A stretch of DNA of 64,000 bases from Eubacteriaceae bacterium CHKCI004 (GTDB lineage: Bacteria; Bacillota; Clostridia; Lachnospirales; Lachnospiraceae). Location of the stretch: the NCBI GenBank assembly GCA_900016875.1, contig FCNR01000030.1:1-64000 (forward strand). Reading direction: 5' to 3'. The notes beneath the pieces were generated by a model that did no database searches, was not told the origin of the DNA, and worked only from the letters and a program-made list of their open reading frames with translations. Shown here in pieces: positions 42,869-51,711 of the stretch. The first letter of the stretch is position 1. Each line of letters begins with the position of its first letter. The position numbers were made by a program, and so were the translations under genes.

Positions 42869-43690
42869 TTATTCCAGCATAGCCGGCGGCGTCTTTGCGG
42901 TAATTTCCCGGTAGACCTTTGGCGTTACCCCGGCAAAACGCCTGAATTCACGTATCATATGCGCCTGATCGTAATATCCGCACTCCAGGGCGATCTCTTC
43001 GTAACTTTTATCCGCTTTATAATTAATCTTATGCAGTACGTTTTGAAAGCGAATAAATTTTTCAAAAGTTTTCGGCGCAACTCCGTGAACTCTCTCAAAA
43101 CTCCTTCGTATGTAACAGGCGGAATAGCCGGTTTCTTCCACAAGGGTATCCATCGGCACATTTCCTCCGCTGGCATAGATTCTGGCGCGAACGTACCTCT
43201 CCAGCCTGCTCCATCCCTGCTCTTTTTTTTCCCCGTCCAGACGCTTCTCATAGCTTTCCAGAAAAAATCGCGCCTGTTCCTCCAGATTGTGCGCTTCCAT
43301 AATCTGTTCTGCTAGATTATCTCCATAAGCGTTTCCGGATATCTCGATATCCGCATTGACCAGCTCTTTGGCTGAGAGTCCTTCGGGCAAAAAACACTGT
43401 CCCGGCAGAAAACGTACTCCAAAATACCGGCCGTCTGTTTCCAGCGGCCATTCTTTCGCCTGCAGTACCGTTCCCCCGATAAACGACCGAAGCTGATTTC
43501 CTTTTTTCTCGAACAGAAGATCCACGCTTCCGTCGGGAACTGCCTGCAGCACATCCGCAGCCTCTTTCAATGAAAATGTATAAAATTGTGCGATGCCAAG
43601 GGATTGCTGCAGTATTTTCCTGAAATTATCTGTTCGCAGCGCCATGTACGGCTGCCCCGGCCTGATTTCATATTGATTTTGCATCCTCAT
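42869..43690 (-). CDS. AraC-family transcriptional regulator
   Basis: 273 residues. The N-terminal half (about 1-150) is a ligand-binding domain without a recognised motif. The C-terminal half has two helix-turn-helix units (ACYIRRSFERVHGVAPKTF; YEEIALECGYYDQAHMIREFRRFAGVTP). It lies inside the cluster between the cyclodeaminase-family enzyme and the P-II gene and is the probable activator of the pathway. The N-terminus is uncertain: ATG 43690 or 43684, with no clear ribosome site. Confidence 0.88.
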   Translation of the reverse strand: MRMQNQYEIRPGQPYMALRTDNFRKILQQSLGIAQFYTFSLKEAADVLQAVPDGSVDLLFEKKGNQLRSFIGGTVLQAKEWPLETDGRYFGVRFLPGQCFLPEGLSAKELVNADIEISGNAYGDNLAEQIMEAHNLEEQARFFLESYEKRLDGEKKEQGWSRLERYVRARIYASGGNVPMDTLVEETGYSACYIRRSFERVHGVAPKTFEKFIRFQNVLHKINYKADKSYEEIALECGYYDQAHMIREFRRFAGVTPKVYREITAKTPPAMLE

Positions 43691-43731
43691 AAACTATACC
43701 GACGGCCGTGCTGCCTGATACATCCTCTGTC

Positions 43732-44850
43732 TCATGCCATATCCGGCATGTCCCAGAGTGGCAGTTCTGTGCCGATTCCTTTCTGCAATGCATTTTTGTA
43801 GACTGTCTCTCCCCAGGCGATATCTTCCACCGGCATTCCTCCCACAGAATACACGATAATATCATCTTCTGACTGCCGGCCCGGATGTTTTCCGGCTATA
43901 ATATCCGCGATATCTATAATGTCTTCTTTTTGTATTTTCCCTTCGTGGAGCAGATCTGTAAACTTGGATCCGATGATACCTACCAGTTCATAACTGGGAT
44001 ACGGAAATTCTTCCGCCCAGGCCTCGTACAGTTTGTAATTGTCCACCACGAGTCTGCACTGTCCGGTGAGAAAGGACTCGTCGAATCGTCCGGCGGACGG
44101 CATACAGATGAAAGCGCCTTTTTTCACCCATTCTCCGTTGATATAAGGATACTCTGCTTCCTTTGTGCCGGCCGTCGTCGTCATGATGATAATGTCGCTG
44201 TCCCTCACTGCTTCCTCTATGGTATCGCAGTTCTCAATCTCTTTAACGCCGGGGCATTCCTTCTTCACATAGTCCTCAAACGCGACCAGTGATTTTGCAC
44301 CTCTTCCTTTTACCTTCACCTTTTGTACGGAAGGACAGGCACAGACGACAGCGTTCAGCGAAGTTCTTCCCATGATTCCCGGCCCTACCACAGCCGCTGT
44401 CTTCGCGTTCTTTGGCGCCAGATATCTGGCGCCCACGCCGGGAACCGCTCCCGTCCGGTAAGCGCTCACCAGATTAGCGGACATAAGAGCCAGCGGAGCG
44501 CCGGTATCCTTATCGTTCAGCATCATCATCAGAATAGAACGAGGCAGTCCTTTCTTTTTATTTTCCACGTTGGAGCCGTACCATTTCATTCCCGCCATCT
44601 GGTATCTGCCTCCAAGATATGCCGGCATCGCCATGAATCGGCGGTCGTCAGCATTCTTTGGCATCCCCGGAAACGCCGGATGATCCGGAAACATGATCTG
44701 GGTTCCATGGGAATTATGGTTCATGCCGCCCATCACATAATCTCCTTTATTCAGTGTGAGCAGCATATCTTCCATCACATCCACACATCGTGACATGTCC
44801 TTTACGCCCGCTTTTATCATGTCAGGCTCGCTCAAATATAAAAATTTCAT
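43732..44850 (-). CDS. Ornithine cyclodeaminase/mu-crystallin family protein
   Basis: 372 residues. The N-terminal part has MGGMNHNSHGTQIMFPDHP and the substrate-arm GMKWYGSN. The NAD-binding domain has the glycine motif AVVGPGIMGRTSL and the central SAYRTGAVPGVGARYL typical of the family. Members convert ornithine to proline, or reduce imino acids such as alanopine and opine precursors; close relatives in this bacterial group carry the automatic name tyramine oxidase subunit B, which I do not find convincing from sequence. A terminator lies between it and the upstream DAO subunit. ATG 44850 follows GGGAAGGAG. Confidence 0.8.
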   Translation of the reverse strand: MKFLYLSEPDMIKAGVKDMSRCVDVMEDMLLTLNKGDYVMGGMNHNSHGTQIMFPDHPAFPGMPKNADDRRFMAMPAYLGGRYQMAGMKWYGSNVENKKKGLPRSILMMMLNDKDTGAPLALMSANLVSAYRTGAVPGVGARYLAPKNAKTAAVVGPGIMGRTSLNAVVCACPSVQKVKVKGRGAKSLVAFEDYVKKECPGVKEIENCDTIEEAVRDSDIIIMTTTAGTKEAEYPYINGEWVKKGAFICMPSAGRFDESFLTGQCRLVVDNYKLYEAWAEEFPYPSYELVGIIGSKFTDLLHEGKIQKEDIIDIADIIAGKHPGRQSEDDIIVYSVGGMPVEDIAWGETVYKNALQKGIGTELPLWDMPDMA

Positions 44851-44890
44851 GTTTTTCTCCTTCCCGGAAGGACGGCGATTCTTTTATCCA

Positions 44891-44926
44891 AAAGAAAAAT
44901 GGCGCCAGAACTTCTTCTGACACCAT
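44891..44926 (-). terminator. Terminator between the DAO subunit and cyclodeaminase-family genes
   Basis: A 12-bp stem with two G-T pairs (ATGGTGTCAGAA/TTCTGGCGCCAT, 44899-44926), then TTTTCTTT on the minus strand. It may be partial read-through, since the genes look functionally linked. Confidence 0.7.
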
Positions 44927-44976
44927 TGCCGTACTAACCATATCACATTATATTGTATTTGTAAAGAAATATATAG

Positions 44977-46104
44977 TTATATAACAGGGCGGAACCGGTC
45001 ATACCGGAAAGCAGACAGGTCCAGAGATGTTTTTTCTCCCGCCGCCATCTGCGCCAGCAGATACCCTGTTACCGGCGCGATGCCGAATCCATGTCCGGTA
45101 AACGCGCAGGCTAGTATCATTCCCGGCGCCTCCTCCACCGGACTGATAACCGGCACGCCATCGATACAGACGTCCTCATATCCCGCCCAGGTCCGCACGA
45201 TCTTGGCGCGTGCCAGCTTCGGAATATATCTGAGGATACCCCGGCAGGTGCAGGAAGCGGTGACGCTGGAGACAGCCATATGCCCGCTGTCTCTGTTTAC
45301 CTGCTCAAAACCAGATTCTCCTCCGAAAACAAAAGATCCGTGTTTTGTCTGATGTCCATAAAAGTCTGCACCGGCCGTGCCGAGCATCTGCGCAAACATG
45401 GGCGGCTGCGCTTCTGTGACCAGCGCCTCGATCAAAACATTGCTCATGGGAATATCAATGCCGACTGTTGCGGCGATGTCCCGGCTCTCATAACCAGCCG
45501 CCAGAATTATCTTGTCTCCTTCATAAATATTATGTTTCGTGACAACCTGCCTTGCCTTCCCTTTTATTTTCCGAATACCCCGCACCTCTTCTCCCGTTAT
45601 AAATCGGGCTCCCAGCTCCCTGGCCCGCATATAATAGCCGAGAGTCGCCTTTAAGGGGTTTGCATGTCCGTCCGTCGGGCAGAAACTGGCGCCTACGACC
45701 TCGCCGGAAAGATATGGATTCATCCGGCGCACCTCTTCCCCGTCAAGCATCCGCACGTCAAGGCCGCAGGAGGAGGCTTTTTTTGTCAGGCCCTGAAGAA
45801 TATTCAGATGCTCTTCTGTTTTCCCCAGCCGGAGATTACCCTCCTGGCAGTATTCCACATCCACTCCCAGTTCCTCAGACAACCCCGGCCACATGTGCTT
45901 CACCGCATACATAGCAAGAGGCAGTTCCCTCACGTCCCGTCCGGATTGACGGACGCCGCCGCCGTTTCTTCCGGAACCGCCGTTTCCAATATGGCAGCTC
46001 TTTTCCAGTACAATGACGGAAAGTCCTTTTTTTCTCAGATAATAGGCTGCGGCGCAGCCGATAATCCCTCCGCCTATAATAATCACGTCAGAATAATCAT
46101 GCAT
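44977..46104 (-). CDS. DAO-type FAD subunit (HcnC/SoxB/proline-dehydrogenase-beta-like)
   Basis: 375 residues. The FAD motif lies at the N-terminus (DVIIIGGGIIGCAAAYYL) with the following GNGGSGRNGGGVRQSG typical of sarcosine-oxidase-beta and HcnC proteins. The C-terminal substrate region ends ACAFTGHGFGIAPVTGYLLA. It oxidises a secondary amine or amino acid and passes electrons to the other subunits. The ATG at 46104 has GGAAGGAGGGG and overlaps the upstream 2Fe-2S gene by 8 bp. Substrate candidates: proline or hydroxyproline, an opine, or sarcosine. Confidence 0.88.
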   Translation of the reverse strand: MHDYSDVIIIGGGIIGCAAAYYLRKKGLSVIVLEKSCHIGNGGSGRNGGGVRQSGRDVRELPLAMYAVKHMWPGLSEELGVDVEYCQEGNLRLGKTEEHLNILQGLTKKASSCGLDVRMLDGEEVRRMNPYLSGEVVGASFCPTDGHANPLKATLGYYMRARELGARFITGEEVRGIRKIKGKARQVVTKHNIYEGDKIILAAGYESRDIAATVGIDIPMSNVLIEALVTEAQPPMFAQMLGTAGADFYGHQTKHGSFVFGGESGFEQVNRDSGHMAVSSVTASCTCRGILRYIPKLARAKIVRTWAGYEDVCIDGVPVISPVEEAPGMILACAFTGHGFGIAPVTGYLLAQMAAGEKTSLDLSAFRYDRFRPVI

Positions 46105-46420
46105 CCTCTTCCCCTCCTTCCCGGGCGAGCACCCACATTTCCACAGGACGCATGGGCGCTCTGGCGGTGGCAGGCTCCAGCGTATCAGGCGGCACCTGCA
46201 GCTCTTTTGCCACAATCTGCCGCACCATTCCGCCACAGGTCTGCCCCTGACACAGCCCCATGCCGGTCCGCAGAAAACGGCGGATTTCCGTCAGAGTAAA
46301 CATTCCCGCGTGAACAGCACGGCGAATTTCTCCTTTCGTAATCTCCTCACAGCGGCAGATGATCCTGTCATCATCAGGTTCCGGAACAAACATACCCGGA
46401 TCCTTTGTTCTGTCTGTCAT
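46097..46420 (-). CDS. BFD-type (2Fe-2S)-binding small subunit
   Basis: 107 residues. The four cysteines of the BFD/Fer2 family are present: IICRCEEITKGE (CxC) and MGLCQGQTCGGMV (Cx4C). In characterised dye-linked proline dehydrogenases and opine oxidases a domain of this type connects the two FAD subunits. It is 3 bp after the large subunit and overlaps the DAO subunit. Confidence 0.88.
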   Translation of the reverse strand: MTDRTKDPGMFVPEPDDDRIICRCEEITKGEIRRAVHAGMFTLTEIRRFLRTGMGLCQGQTCGGMVRQIVAKELQVPPDTLEPATARAPMRPVEMWVLAREGGEEDA

Positions 46421-46423
46421 CTC

Positions 46424-48004
46424 TCATACCTCCTTCCGGTAAAAGCGCACCCGCATGGCCATATCTCCCGGTATTTTCAGCGTGACAAGGTTCGTCTTAT
46501 CAAAAGCCCCGGATGTTTTTACCTGTACAACCTCCGCCTCACAGAGCGGTTCCCCTCTTCTGCCAAGGCCGGTTCCTTTCTCTCCTTTTTCCGGAAGAGG
46601 AAGGAATTCATACGGTATAGTCACCGCCGCAAAACCCGGCGCGTAATTCTCCTCCAGAAGAAAGACGGCCTGCCCGGAACAGGAAGCCACACAGAGACCG
46701 CAGCCAACGCATTTCTTTGTGTCGTCCACCTGCGGAAGGGCGGTGATATCGTCTCCCACCCGAATACAATGGTGCGGACAGGCGTCCTGACAGGGATTGC
46801 ATGGAATATTCTGTGTACATTCCATCACCGGATGAATGCCGACAGAGCGGCGCACTCCCGGAAATCGACCGATTTCTTCGTCACCCACATACCCTTCCTT
46901 AAGCAAATGTTCAGACAGCGGGATGCCTTCTTCCGTTGTCATGAGCTTCCGCCCCTTATTTTGCGGCGCAAACATGCCGCGGCGCAGGCTCATGAGCGCT
47001 TTTTTCTGACAGCTGATGGCTTCCCTGCATTTTTTTTCGTCCATAAATCCTAGATACGCGGCTGCGGCAAGTCCGGCGATTCTCCCTTCGATCATTGCGG
47101 AACTGGCCTCCTCAATGCCTGACACATCGCCCACCGCATAGATACCCGGCACAGAGGTTGCGCCATTTTCGTCACACAGGGGCGTGGTTCCGTCGTGTCC
47201 CGCCCGTTCGTCCATGACACAGCCTGCCATCTTGAGAAGCTGCGCCATCGGAGACAATCCCACTGCCAGGCAGATGGTATCCACATCAAAATGTTTCTCT
47301 GTCCCCGGAACAAATGCAAAATTCTCATCAACCCGGGCGATGGTGACTCCGGTCACATGATCCGTCCCCTCCGCTTTCACAATGGTATGAGACAGATAAA
47401 ATGGCACGCCGGTTCTCGCCACCTTAGCTGCGTGTACGCCGTAACCGCCCACGGTCGGCGCGGCATCTGCGAGCGCCGTCACTTCGCAGCCTGCCTGCAG
47501 AAGCTGATAACTGACGACCAGCCCCACATTTCCTGTGCCAAGCATCAGCACCTTCCTGCCCGGCCGGATCCCGTGGAGATTCATCATCGTCTGCGCTGCC
47601 CCTGCTCCAATGACTCCCGGCAGCGTCCATCCCTCAAAATGCACCATTTTTTCAGCAGCGCCCGTGGCTACGATAACAGAGTCTCCTTTAAAATGCTCCA
47701 TGGCTCCGCCGATTTTGACAACGACTTCTTTTTCCATGTACAGACCGGTCACAACAGCATTCAGTTTCACCTCGACTCCCGCCCGGCCGGCTTCTTCCAG
47801 AAGCTGCTGTCCAATACGGAATCCCCGGACTTTTGCTTTATGTTCTTTTGAGCCGAAAAATTTATGAATCTGCTTGAAAAGCTGTCCGCCCGGCTTTTCA
47901 TTTTCATCAAATACAATGACGGACATTCCCTGCTCCGCCGCCTGGACAGCGGCAGATAATCCGGCGGGACCTGCGCCGATAACGATCACATCATAACGTT
48001 TCAT
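46424..48004 (-). CDS. FAD/NAD(P)-binding subunit with 4Fe-4S ferredoxin domain (HcnB-like)
   Basis: 526 residues. The first dinucleotide site is DVIVIGAGPAGLSAAVQAA; the second lies at about 160 (KVLMLGTGNVGLVVSYQLL). A C-terminal ferredoxin-like segment has Cys-rich IPCNPCQDACPHHCI and KKCVGCGLCVASC, room for two 4Fe-4S clusters. It corresponds to HcnB, opine oxidase A or proline dehydrogenase alpha, with an added ferredoxin module that suits anaerobic electron transfer. It starts 4 bp after the 2Fe-2S gene. Confidence 0.88.
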   Translation of the reverse strand: MKRYDVIVIGAGPAGLSAAVQAAEQGMSVIVFDENEKPGGQLFKQIHKFFGSKEHKAKVRGFRIGQQLLEEAGRAGVEVKLNAVVTGLYMEKEVVVKIGGAMEHFKGDSVIVATGAAEKMVHFEGWTLPGVIGAGAAQTMMNLHGIRPGRKVLMLGTGNVGLVVSYQLLQAGCEVTALADAAPTVGGYGVHAAKVARTGVPFYLSHTIVKAEGTDHVTGVTIARVDENFAFVPGTEKHFDVDTICLAVGLSPMAQLLKMAGCVMDERAGHDGTTPLCDENGATSVPGIYAVGDVSGIEEASSAMIEGRIAGLAAAAYLGFMDEKKCREAISCQKKALMSLRRGMFAPQNKGRKLMTTEEGIPLSEHLLKEGYVGDEEIGRFPGVRRSVGIHPVMECTQNIPCNPCQDACPHHCIRVGDDITALPQVDDTKKCVGCGLCVASCSGQAVFLLEENYAPGFAAVTIPYEFLPLPEKGEKGTGLGRRGEPLCEAEVVQVKTSGAFDKTNLVTLKIPGDMAMRVRFYRKEV

Positions 48005-48008
48005 TGTC

Positions 48009-48341
48009 TCACTTCCCCTCTTTCTCCGGCGGACGGGCCGATATCCCGTACTGGGTCTCTACCCTCATTCCTTCCTTCAGCGGCGTAACGCAGGTCCGGA
48101 CATTTGGCACACCGTCCACCACCATCACACAGTCTGTACAACGGCCGATGGCGCAGAAAATACCACGGGGTTCGTGTTTTTTTCTGGTATACCGGTGAAT
48201 CTGCACGCCGGCCGCCTTCAGCGCCATGGCGACAGGCTCTCCTTCCCGGCCTTCCATCGTCTTTCCGTCATAAGTAAATCTCACTTTTTTTGTTTCTTCT
48301 ATTTCACCCAGAATAGGGTGCTCCCTGATTCTGTATTCCAT
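48009..48341 (-). CDS. HcnA-like 2Fe-2S ferredoxin subunit
   Basis: 110 residues. A Fer2_4-type fold with IFCAIGRCTDCVMVVDG and NVRTCVTPL (Cys x4 x2 Cys then Cys), as in HcnA and the N-terminus of sarcosine oxidase alpha. It is the first gene of the dehydrogenase unit. ATG 48341 is chosen because AAAAGGAGG lies just upstream; a longer reading would contain it. A perfect 11-bp stem-loop lies in the leader (48372-48405). Confidence 0.85.
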   Translation of the reverse strand: MEYRIREHPILGEIEETKKVRFTYDGKTMEGREGEPVAMALKAAGVQIHRYTRKKHEPRGIFCAIGRCTDCVMVVDGVPNVRTCVTPLKEGMRVETQYGISARPPEKEGK

Positions 48342-48371
48342 TTTGTCCTCCTTTTCTGTCATAGAATGAGG

Positions 48372-48405
48372 AAAGGAGTCTGCACTTTTTTGTACAGACT
48401 CCTTT
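48372..48405. promoter_or_regulatory. Stem-loop in the leader of the dehydrogenase cluster
   Basis: Perfect 11-bp inverted repeat AAAGGAGTCTG/CAGACTCCTTT with a 12-base loop, 30 bp before the first gene of the cluster. No T-run follows on either strand, so it is not a standard terminator. It may be an operator or an RNA element that hides a ribosome site. Confidence 0.45.
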
Positions 48406-48564
48406 GCCTTACGCTTTTTTAATTTGTTCTTTCTGTCTTACACAGCCATATTTTAGCAAGAGTCATGCCATCTGTATTGTAAAAAACGATACCAATGTAC
48501 TGCCCCATTCATTTTGCATCATGATCCGGAATGTAAATAACATAACAGGCTGGTTTTTTCACTC

Positions 48565-48593
48565 TTTTCAAATACCTTCTTTCTGCGTATAAT
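48565..48593 (+). promoter_or_regulatory. Promoter of the LUD gene
   Basis: TTTTCA (48565-48570), 17-bp spacer, TATAAT (48588-48593), 34 bp before the start codon. Confidence 0.55.
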
Positions 48594-48627
48594 TTAAATT
48601 ATAATTATTCTTGAAGGAGGTATATTT

Positions 48628-49269
48628 ATGACACCAAAAGAAACTGCATATACCATTCAGGCTGAACGTGTGATTGGAGAAATGAAACGAAGAAACTTTG
48701 AAGCATTTTACTGTCCGACCAAAGAGGACGCTCTCAAAAAAGCCATCTCTCTCATTGAAAAGGGTTCTGTAGTCGGCAGCGGCGGCTCCGCCACTATAAA
48801 AGAGATTGGTCTTCTTGATTATGTAATGTCTCATCCGGAAGATTATACATATGTTGACAGATCTCTGGCTAAAAACGATCAGGAAGCCAGAGAATATCAT
48901 GCCAAAAATATTCTTTCCGACTATTATCTCATGAGCTCCAACGCATTTACCGCCGACGGCCAGCTCATTAATATTGACGGCAACGGCAACCGTGTCAGCT
49001 GTCTCTGTTTCGGACCAAAGCATGTGATTATTGTAGTAAGCATGAACAAAATGTGCGCCGACGTGGAGGACGCTTACCGGAGAATCCGTCAGGACGCCTG
49101 TCCGCCGAACGCCCTCCGTCTGAATCTTGATACCCCTTGCGCAAAGACCGGATACTGTGCGGAATGCACATCCACCTCTTCTATCTGTGCATCTTTTGTC
49201 ACCACCCGTATGTCCCGCTATCCGGGCAGAATCAAAGTGATCCTCGTGGGAGAACCGCTGGGATTTTAA
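48628..49269 (+). CDS. LUD-domain protein (LutC/YkgG family)
   Basis: 213 residues. The DUF162/LUD fold is seen from VVGSGGSATIKEIGLLDY to the end (ILVGEPLGF). LutC-like proteins act with LutA and LutB in lactate oxidation, but no LutA/B gene is here, so the role is open. Four cysteines near the end (TPCAKTGYCAECTSTSSICA) may bind a metal or cluster. ATG 48628 follows GAAGGAGGT. Divergent from the dehydrogenase cluster. Confidence 0.85.
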   Translation: MTPKETAYTIQAERVIGEMKRRNFEAFYCPTKEDALKKAISLIEKGSVVGSGGSATIKEIGLLDYVMSHPEDYTYVDRSLAKNDQEAREYHAKNILSDYYLMSSNAFTADGQLINIDGNGNRVSCLCFGPKHVIIVVSMNKMCADVEDAYRRIRQDACPPNALRLNLDTPCAKTGYCAECTSTSSICASFVTTRMSRYPGRIKVILVGEPLGF

Positions 49270-49299
49270 AATTATTATTACAGGAAAAGAGGAATATCA

Positions 49300-50163
49300 T
49301 TGAACATCGAAAAATTTACCCAAATCGCCGCCCCTCTGGGAGTGCTGGGCGTAAAAATCACACAGTATGACCGGCTGATCGCCGAATGGTACAGCGAGCC
49401 GGATATCCGGCGCAACATCTATTCCGCCACCAAAAGCTTCACTTCCTGTGCCGTAGGATTTGCGGTGCAGGAAGGGCTTCTCTCCCTGGATGAGAAACTG
49501 ACGGACGCCTTTCCGGCAGACCTTCCGGACATAATCAGCGATAATCTGGCAAAAGCCACCGTCCGGGATCTTCTCACTATGTCTCTGGGTGAAGAAAAGC
49601 CGCAGCTCATGGCGGAACAGCGGGTTACCTGTCAGGAAGACAACTGGATAAAAATGTCTCTGGCCTTTCCGCTGACTCATGAACCGGGAACCCATTTCCT
49701 TTACAGCAATGTGGGGCCATATCTTGCCGGTGTTCTTGTGCAGCGCAGAGCCGGATGCGACCTGGCTTCTTACCTCACGCCGAGACTTTTTTCACACCTT
49801 GGTATCCGAAAGCCCACCTGGGAAACCGATCCTCTCGGATATTCTTTCGGAGCCGGCGGGCTGTTCCTGAGCCTGTCTGAGCTGCACAAATTCGGCCTGT
49901 TTTATCTGAACAGGGGAAAATGGAATGGACGGCAGCTTCTCTCGACTGCATGGATCGACGAGAGTACAAGCCAGCAGGGTGCAGGCCCGTATGGCTATCT
50001 GTTCTGGCAGGGCAAGTATAATTCCTACCGGGCAGACGGAAAATACTGCCAGTATTCCATGGTGTTCCCGGAGAAAAATGCAGTCATCTCCATGCTCTCG
50101 GAATGCCGGGACAGCGAGACGCTGATGAGTGCCATTTACGAACAGCTCTGTCCTCAGCTGTAA
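49300..50163 (+). CDS. Serine hydrolase of the class C beta-lactamase fold
   Basis: 287 residues, without signal peptide, so cytoplasmic. The nucleophile motif SxxK is SATKSF (about residue 45) and the second motif is YSN in FLYSNVGPYL. Members cut esters or peptides; real beta-lactamase activity is not implied. TTG 49300 is the start, with AAAGAGGA upstream. It is 30 bp behind the LUD gene and probably co-transcribed. A terminator follows. Confidence 0.85.
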   Translation: MNIEKFTQIAAPLGVLGVKITQYDRLIAEWYSEPDIRRNIYSATKSFTSCAVGFAVQEGLLSLDEKLTDAFPADLPDIISDNLAKATVRDLLTMSLGEEKPQLMAEQRVTCQEDNWIKMSLAFPLTHEPGTHFLYSNVGPYLAGVLVQRRAGCDLASYLTPRLFSHLGIRKPTWETDPLGYSFGAGGLFLSLSELHKFGLFYLNRGKWNGRQLLSTAWIDESTSQQGAGPYGYLFWQGKYNSYRADGKYCQYSMVFPEKNAVISMLSECRDSETLMSAIYEQLCPQL

Positions 50164-50211
50164 AATATCTTCGGCTGACACTGGCAATCTTCCATACTTT
50201 TCATCAAAAAT

Positions 50212-50260
50212 AAAGCTCTGTCTGCGCAGGATACTTTCCTGGCAGCACAGAGCTTTTTTG
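50212..50260 (+). terminator. Terminator after the serine hydrolase gene
   Basis: AAGCTCTGT-CTGC pairs with GCAG-C-ACAGAGCTT, followed by six T's. Confidence 0.85.
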
Positions 50261-50302
50261 TTTGCGCATCAGACTGGCAAAATAATAATTTTAACAGTCC
50301 TA

Positions 50303-51547
50303 TTATTTTATGGACGGATATACCGGATATTTCTCGGTCAGTGCTTTGACGATAGCTTTTGCTTCTTCCAGTTTTCCGTCGATGATAGTCAGTTTGATAG
50401 CCTCGGCGATCTGCACCATATCGTCTTCTTTGAGTCCGCGGGAGGTGACTGCCGGTGTTCCGATACGGAGTCCGCTGGTCACGAATGGAGATTTCGGATC
50501 GTTCGGAACCGTATTCTTATTGCAGGTGATGTGTACGGAATCCAGTAATTTTTCCATGTCTTTTCCGGTCAGATCCATCTTGCGCAGATCAAGAAGCATC
50601 AGATGGTTGTCTGTTCCGCCGGAAACAATGTCAAAACCTCTCTCCATCAGGGCATCCGCCAGTATGGAGGCGTTCTTCACGATCTGCTTCTGATATTCTT
50701 TGAATTCCGGAGACAGCGCTTCTTTGAAGCAAACAGCTTTGGCTGCGATCACATGCATAAGAGGGCCGCCCTGGATTCCCGGGAAGATTGCTTTGTTGAA
50801 GTTATATTTTTTATTTACTTCCTCGCTGGATAAAATGAGTCCGCCTCTCGGTCCGCGAAGGGTCTTATGAGTGGTGGTGGTGGTCACATGGGCATATGGA
50901 ATCGGACTCTCATGAACTCCCGCTGCCACCAGACCTGCGATGTGCGCCATATCTACCATAAGCACTGCGCCCACTTCGTCGGCAATCTCGCGCATTCTCT
51001 TAAAATCAATCTTTCTTGCGTAAGCGCTGGCGCCGGCAATGATCATCTTTGGCTTGCATTCCAGAGCGATAGCTCTTACATTATCATAATCAATATATCC
51101 CTGGTCGTTGACGCCGTACGGCACGCAGTGATAGTTTTTGCCGGACATATTAACCGGGCTTCCGTGAGTCAGATGTCCGCCGTGGTCCAGATTCATTCCC
51201 ATGTAAGTGTCGCCCACGTTCATGACAGCGAAAAATACCGCCATGTTGGCCTGAGCGCCGGAGTGCGGCTGTACGTTGGCATACTCGCATCCGAACAGCT
51301 CTTTCGCTCTCTCAATGGCAAGATTCTCTACCACATCCACATACTGGCATCCGCCATAATATCTCTTTGCCGGATATCCCTCTGCATATTTGTTAGTCAG
51401 ATGGCTGCCCATGGCTGCCATGACCGCCTCAGATACCAGATTCTCAGAAGCAATCAGCTCCAGATTCTCTCTCTGGCGGCCAAGCTCTCCTTCCATTGCT
51501 GCTGCCACTTCCGGGTCGGCAGCTTTCACATAGTCAAAACTAAACAT
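50303..51547 (-). CDS. glyA: Serine hydroxymethyltransferase
   Basis: 414 residues, normal length. A PLP enzyme that makes glycine and methylene-THF from serine. The PLP lysine lies in [30 protein letters not shown] and [14 protein letters not shown] are family blocks. ATG 51547 ([13 protein letters not shown]) follows CGGAGG. Own promoter at 51649-51677. Confidence 0.96.
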   Translation of the reverse strand: MFSFDYVKAADPEVAAAMEGELGRQRENLELIASENLVSEAVMAAMGSHLTNKYAEGYPAKRYYGGCQYVDVVENLAIERAKELFGCEYANVQPHSGAQANMAVFFAVMNVGDTYMGMNLDHGGHLTHGSPVNMSGKNYHCVPYGVNDQGYIDYDNVRAIALECKPKMIIAGASAYARKIDFKRMREIADEVGAVLMVDMAHIAGLVAAGVHESPIPYAHVTTTTTHKTLRGPRGGLILSSEEVNKKYNFNKAIFPGIQGGPLMHVIAAKAVCFKEALSPEFKEYQKQIVKNASILADALMERGFDIVSGGTDNHLMLLDLRKMDLTGKDMEKLLDSVHITCNKNTVPNDPKSPFVTSGLRIGTPAVTSRGLKEDDMVQIAEAIKLTIIDGKLEEAKAIVKALTEKYPVYPSIK

Positions 51548-51648
51548 TTTTTTCCTCCGTATTTGTTCAATACTCGTTCTCACGGAATCAGACACAGATT
51601 CTGTCTGCGCTTTCCGGGGAGCGGCTCATTTTCACGCAATCGTCTTCA

Positions 51649-51677
51649 AGTATAGCATAGGGCGCGCACAGGCGCAA
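51649..51677 (-). promoter_or_regulatory. Promoter of glyA
   Basis: TTGCGC (51672-51677), 17-bp spacer, TATACT (51649-51654) on the minus strand, giving a leader of about 95 nt that contains a small hairpin (AGAATCTGTGTCTGATTC). Confidence 0.6.
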
Positions 51678-51711
51678 GGGCGCGTTTGTCATATATCCCG
51701 CAGATCAGCAT

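Noticed and set aside
43732-44850. Firm name tyramine oxidase subunit B for the cyclodeaminase-family protein
   Set aside because: The sequence only supports the ornithine cyclodeaminase/mu-crystallin fold; no tyramine-specific feature is visible.
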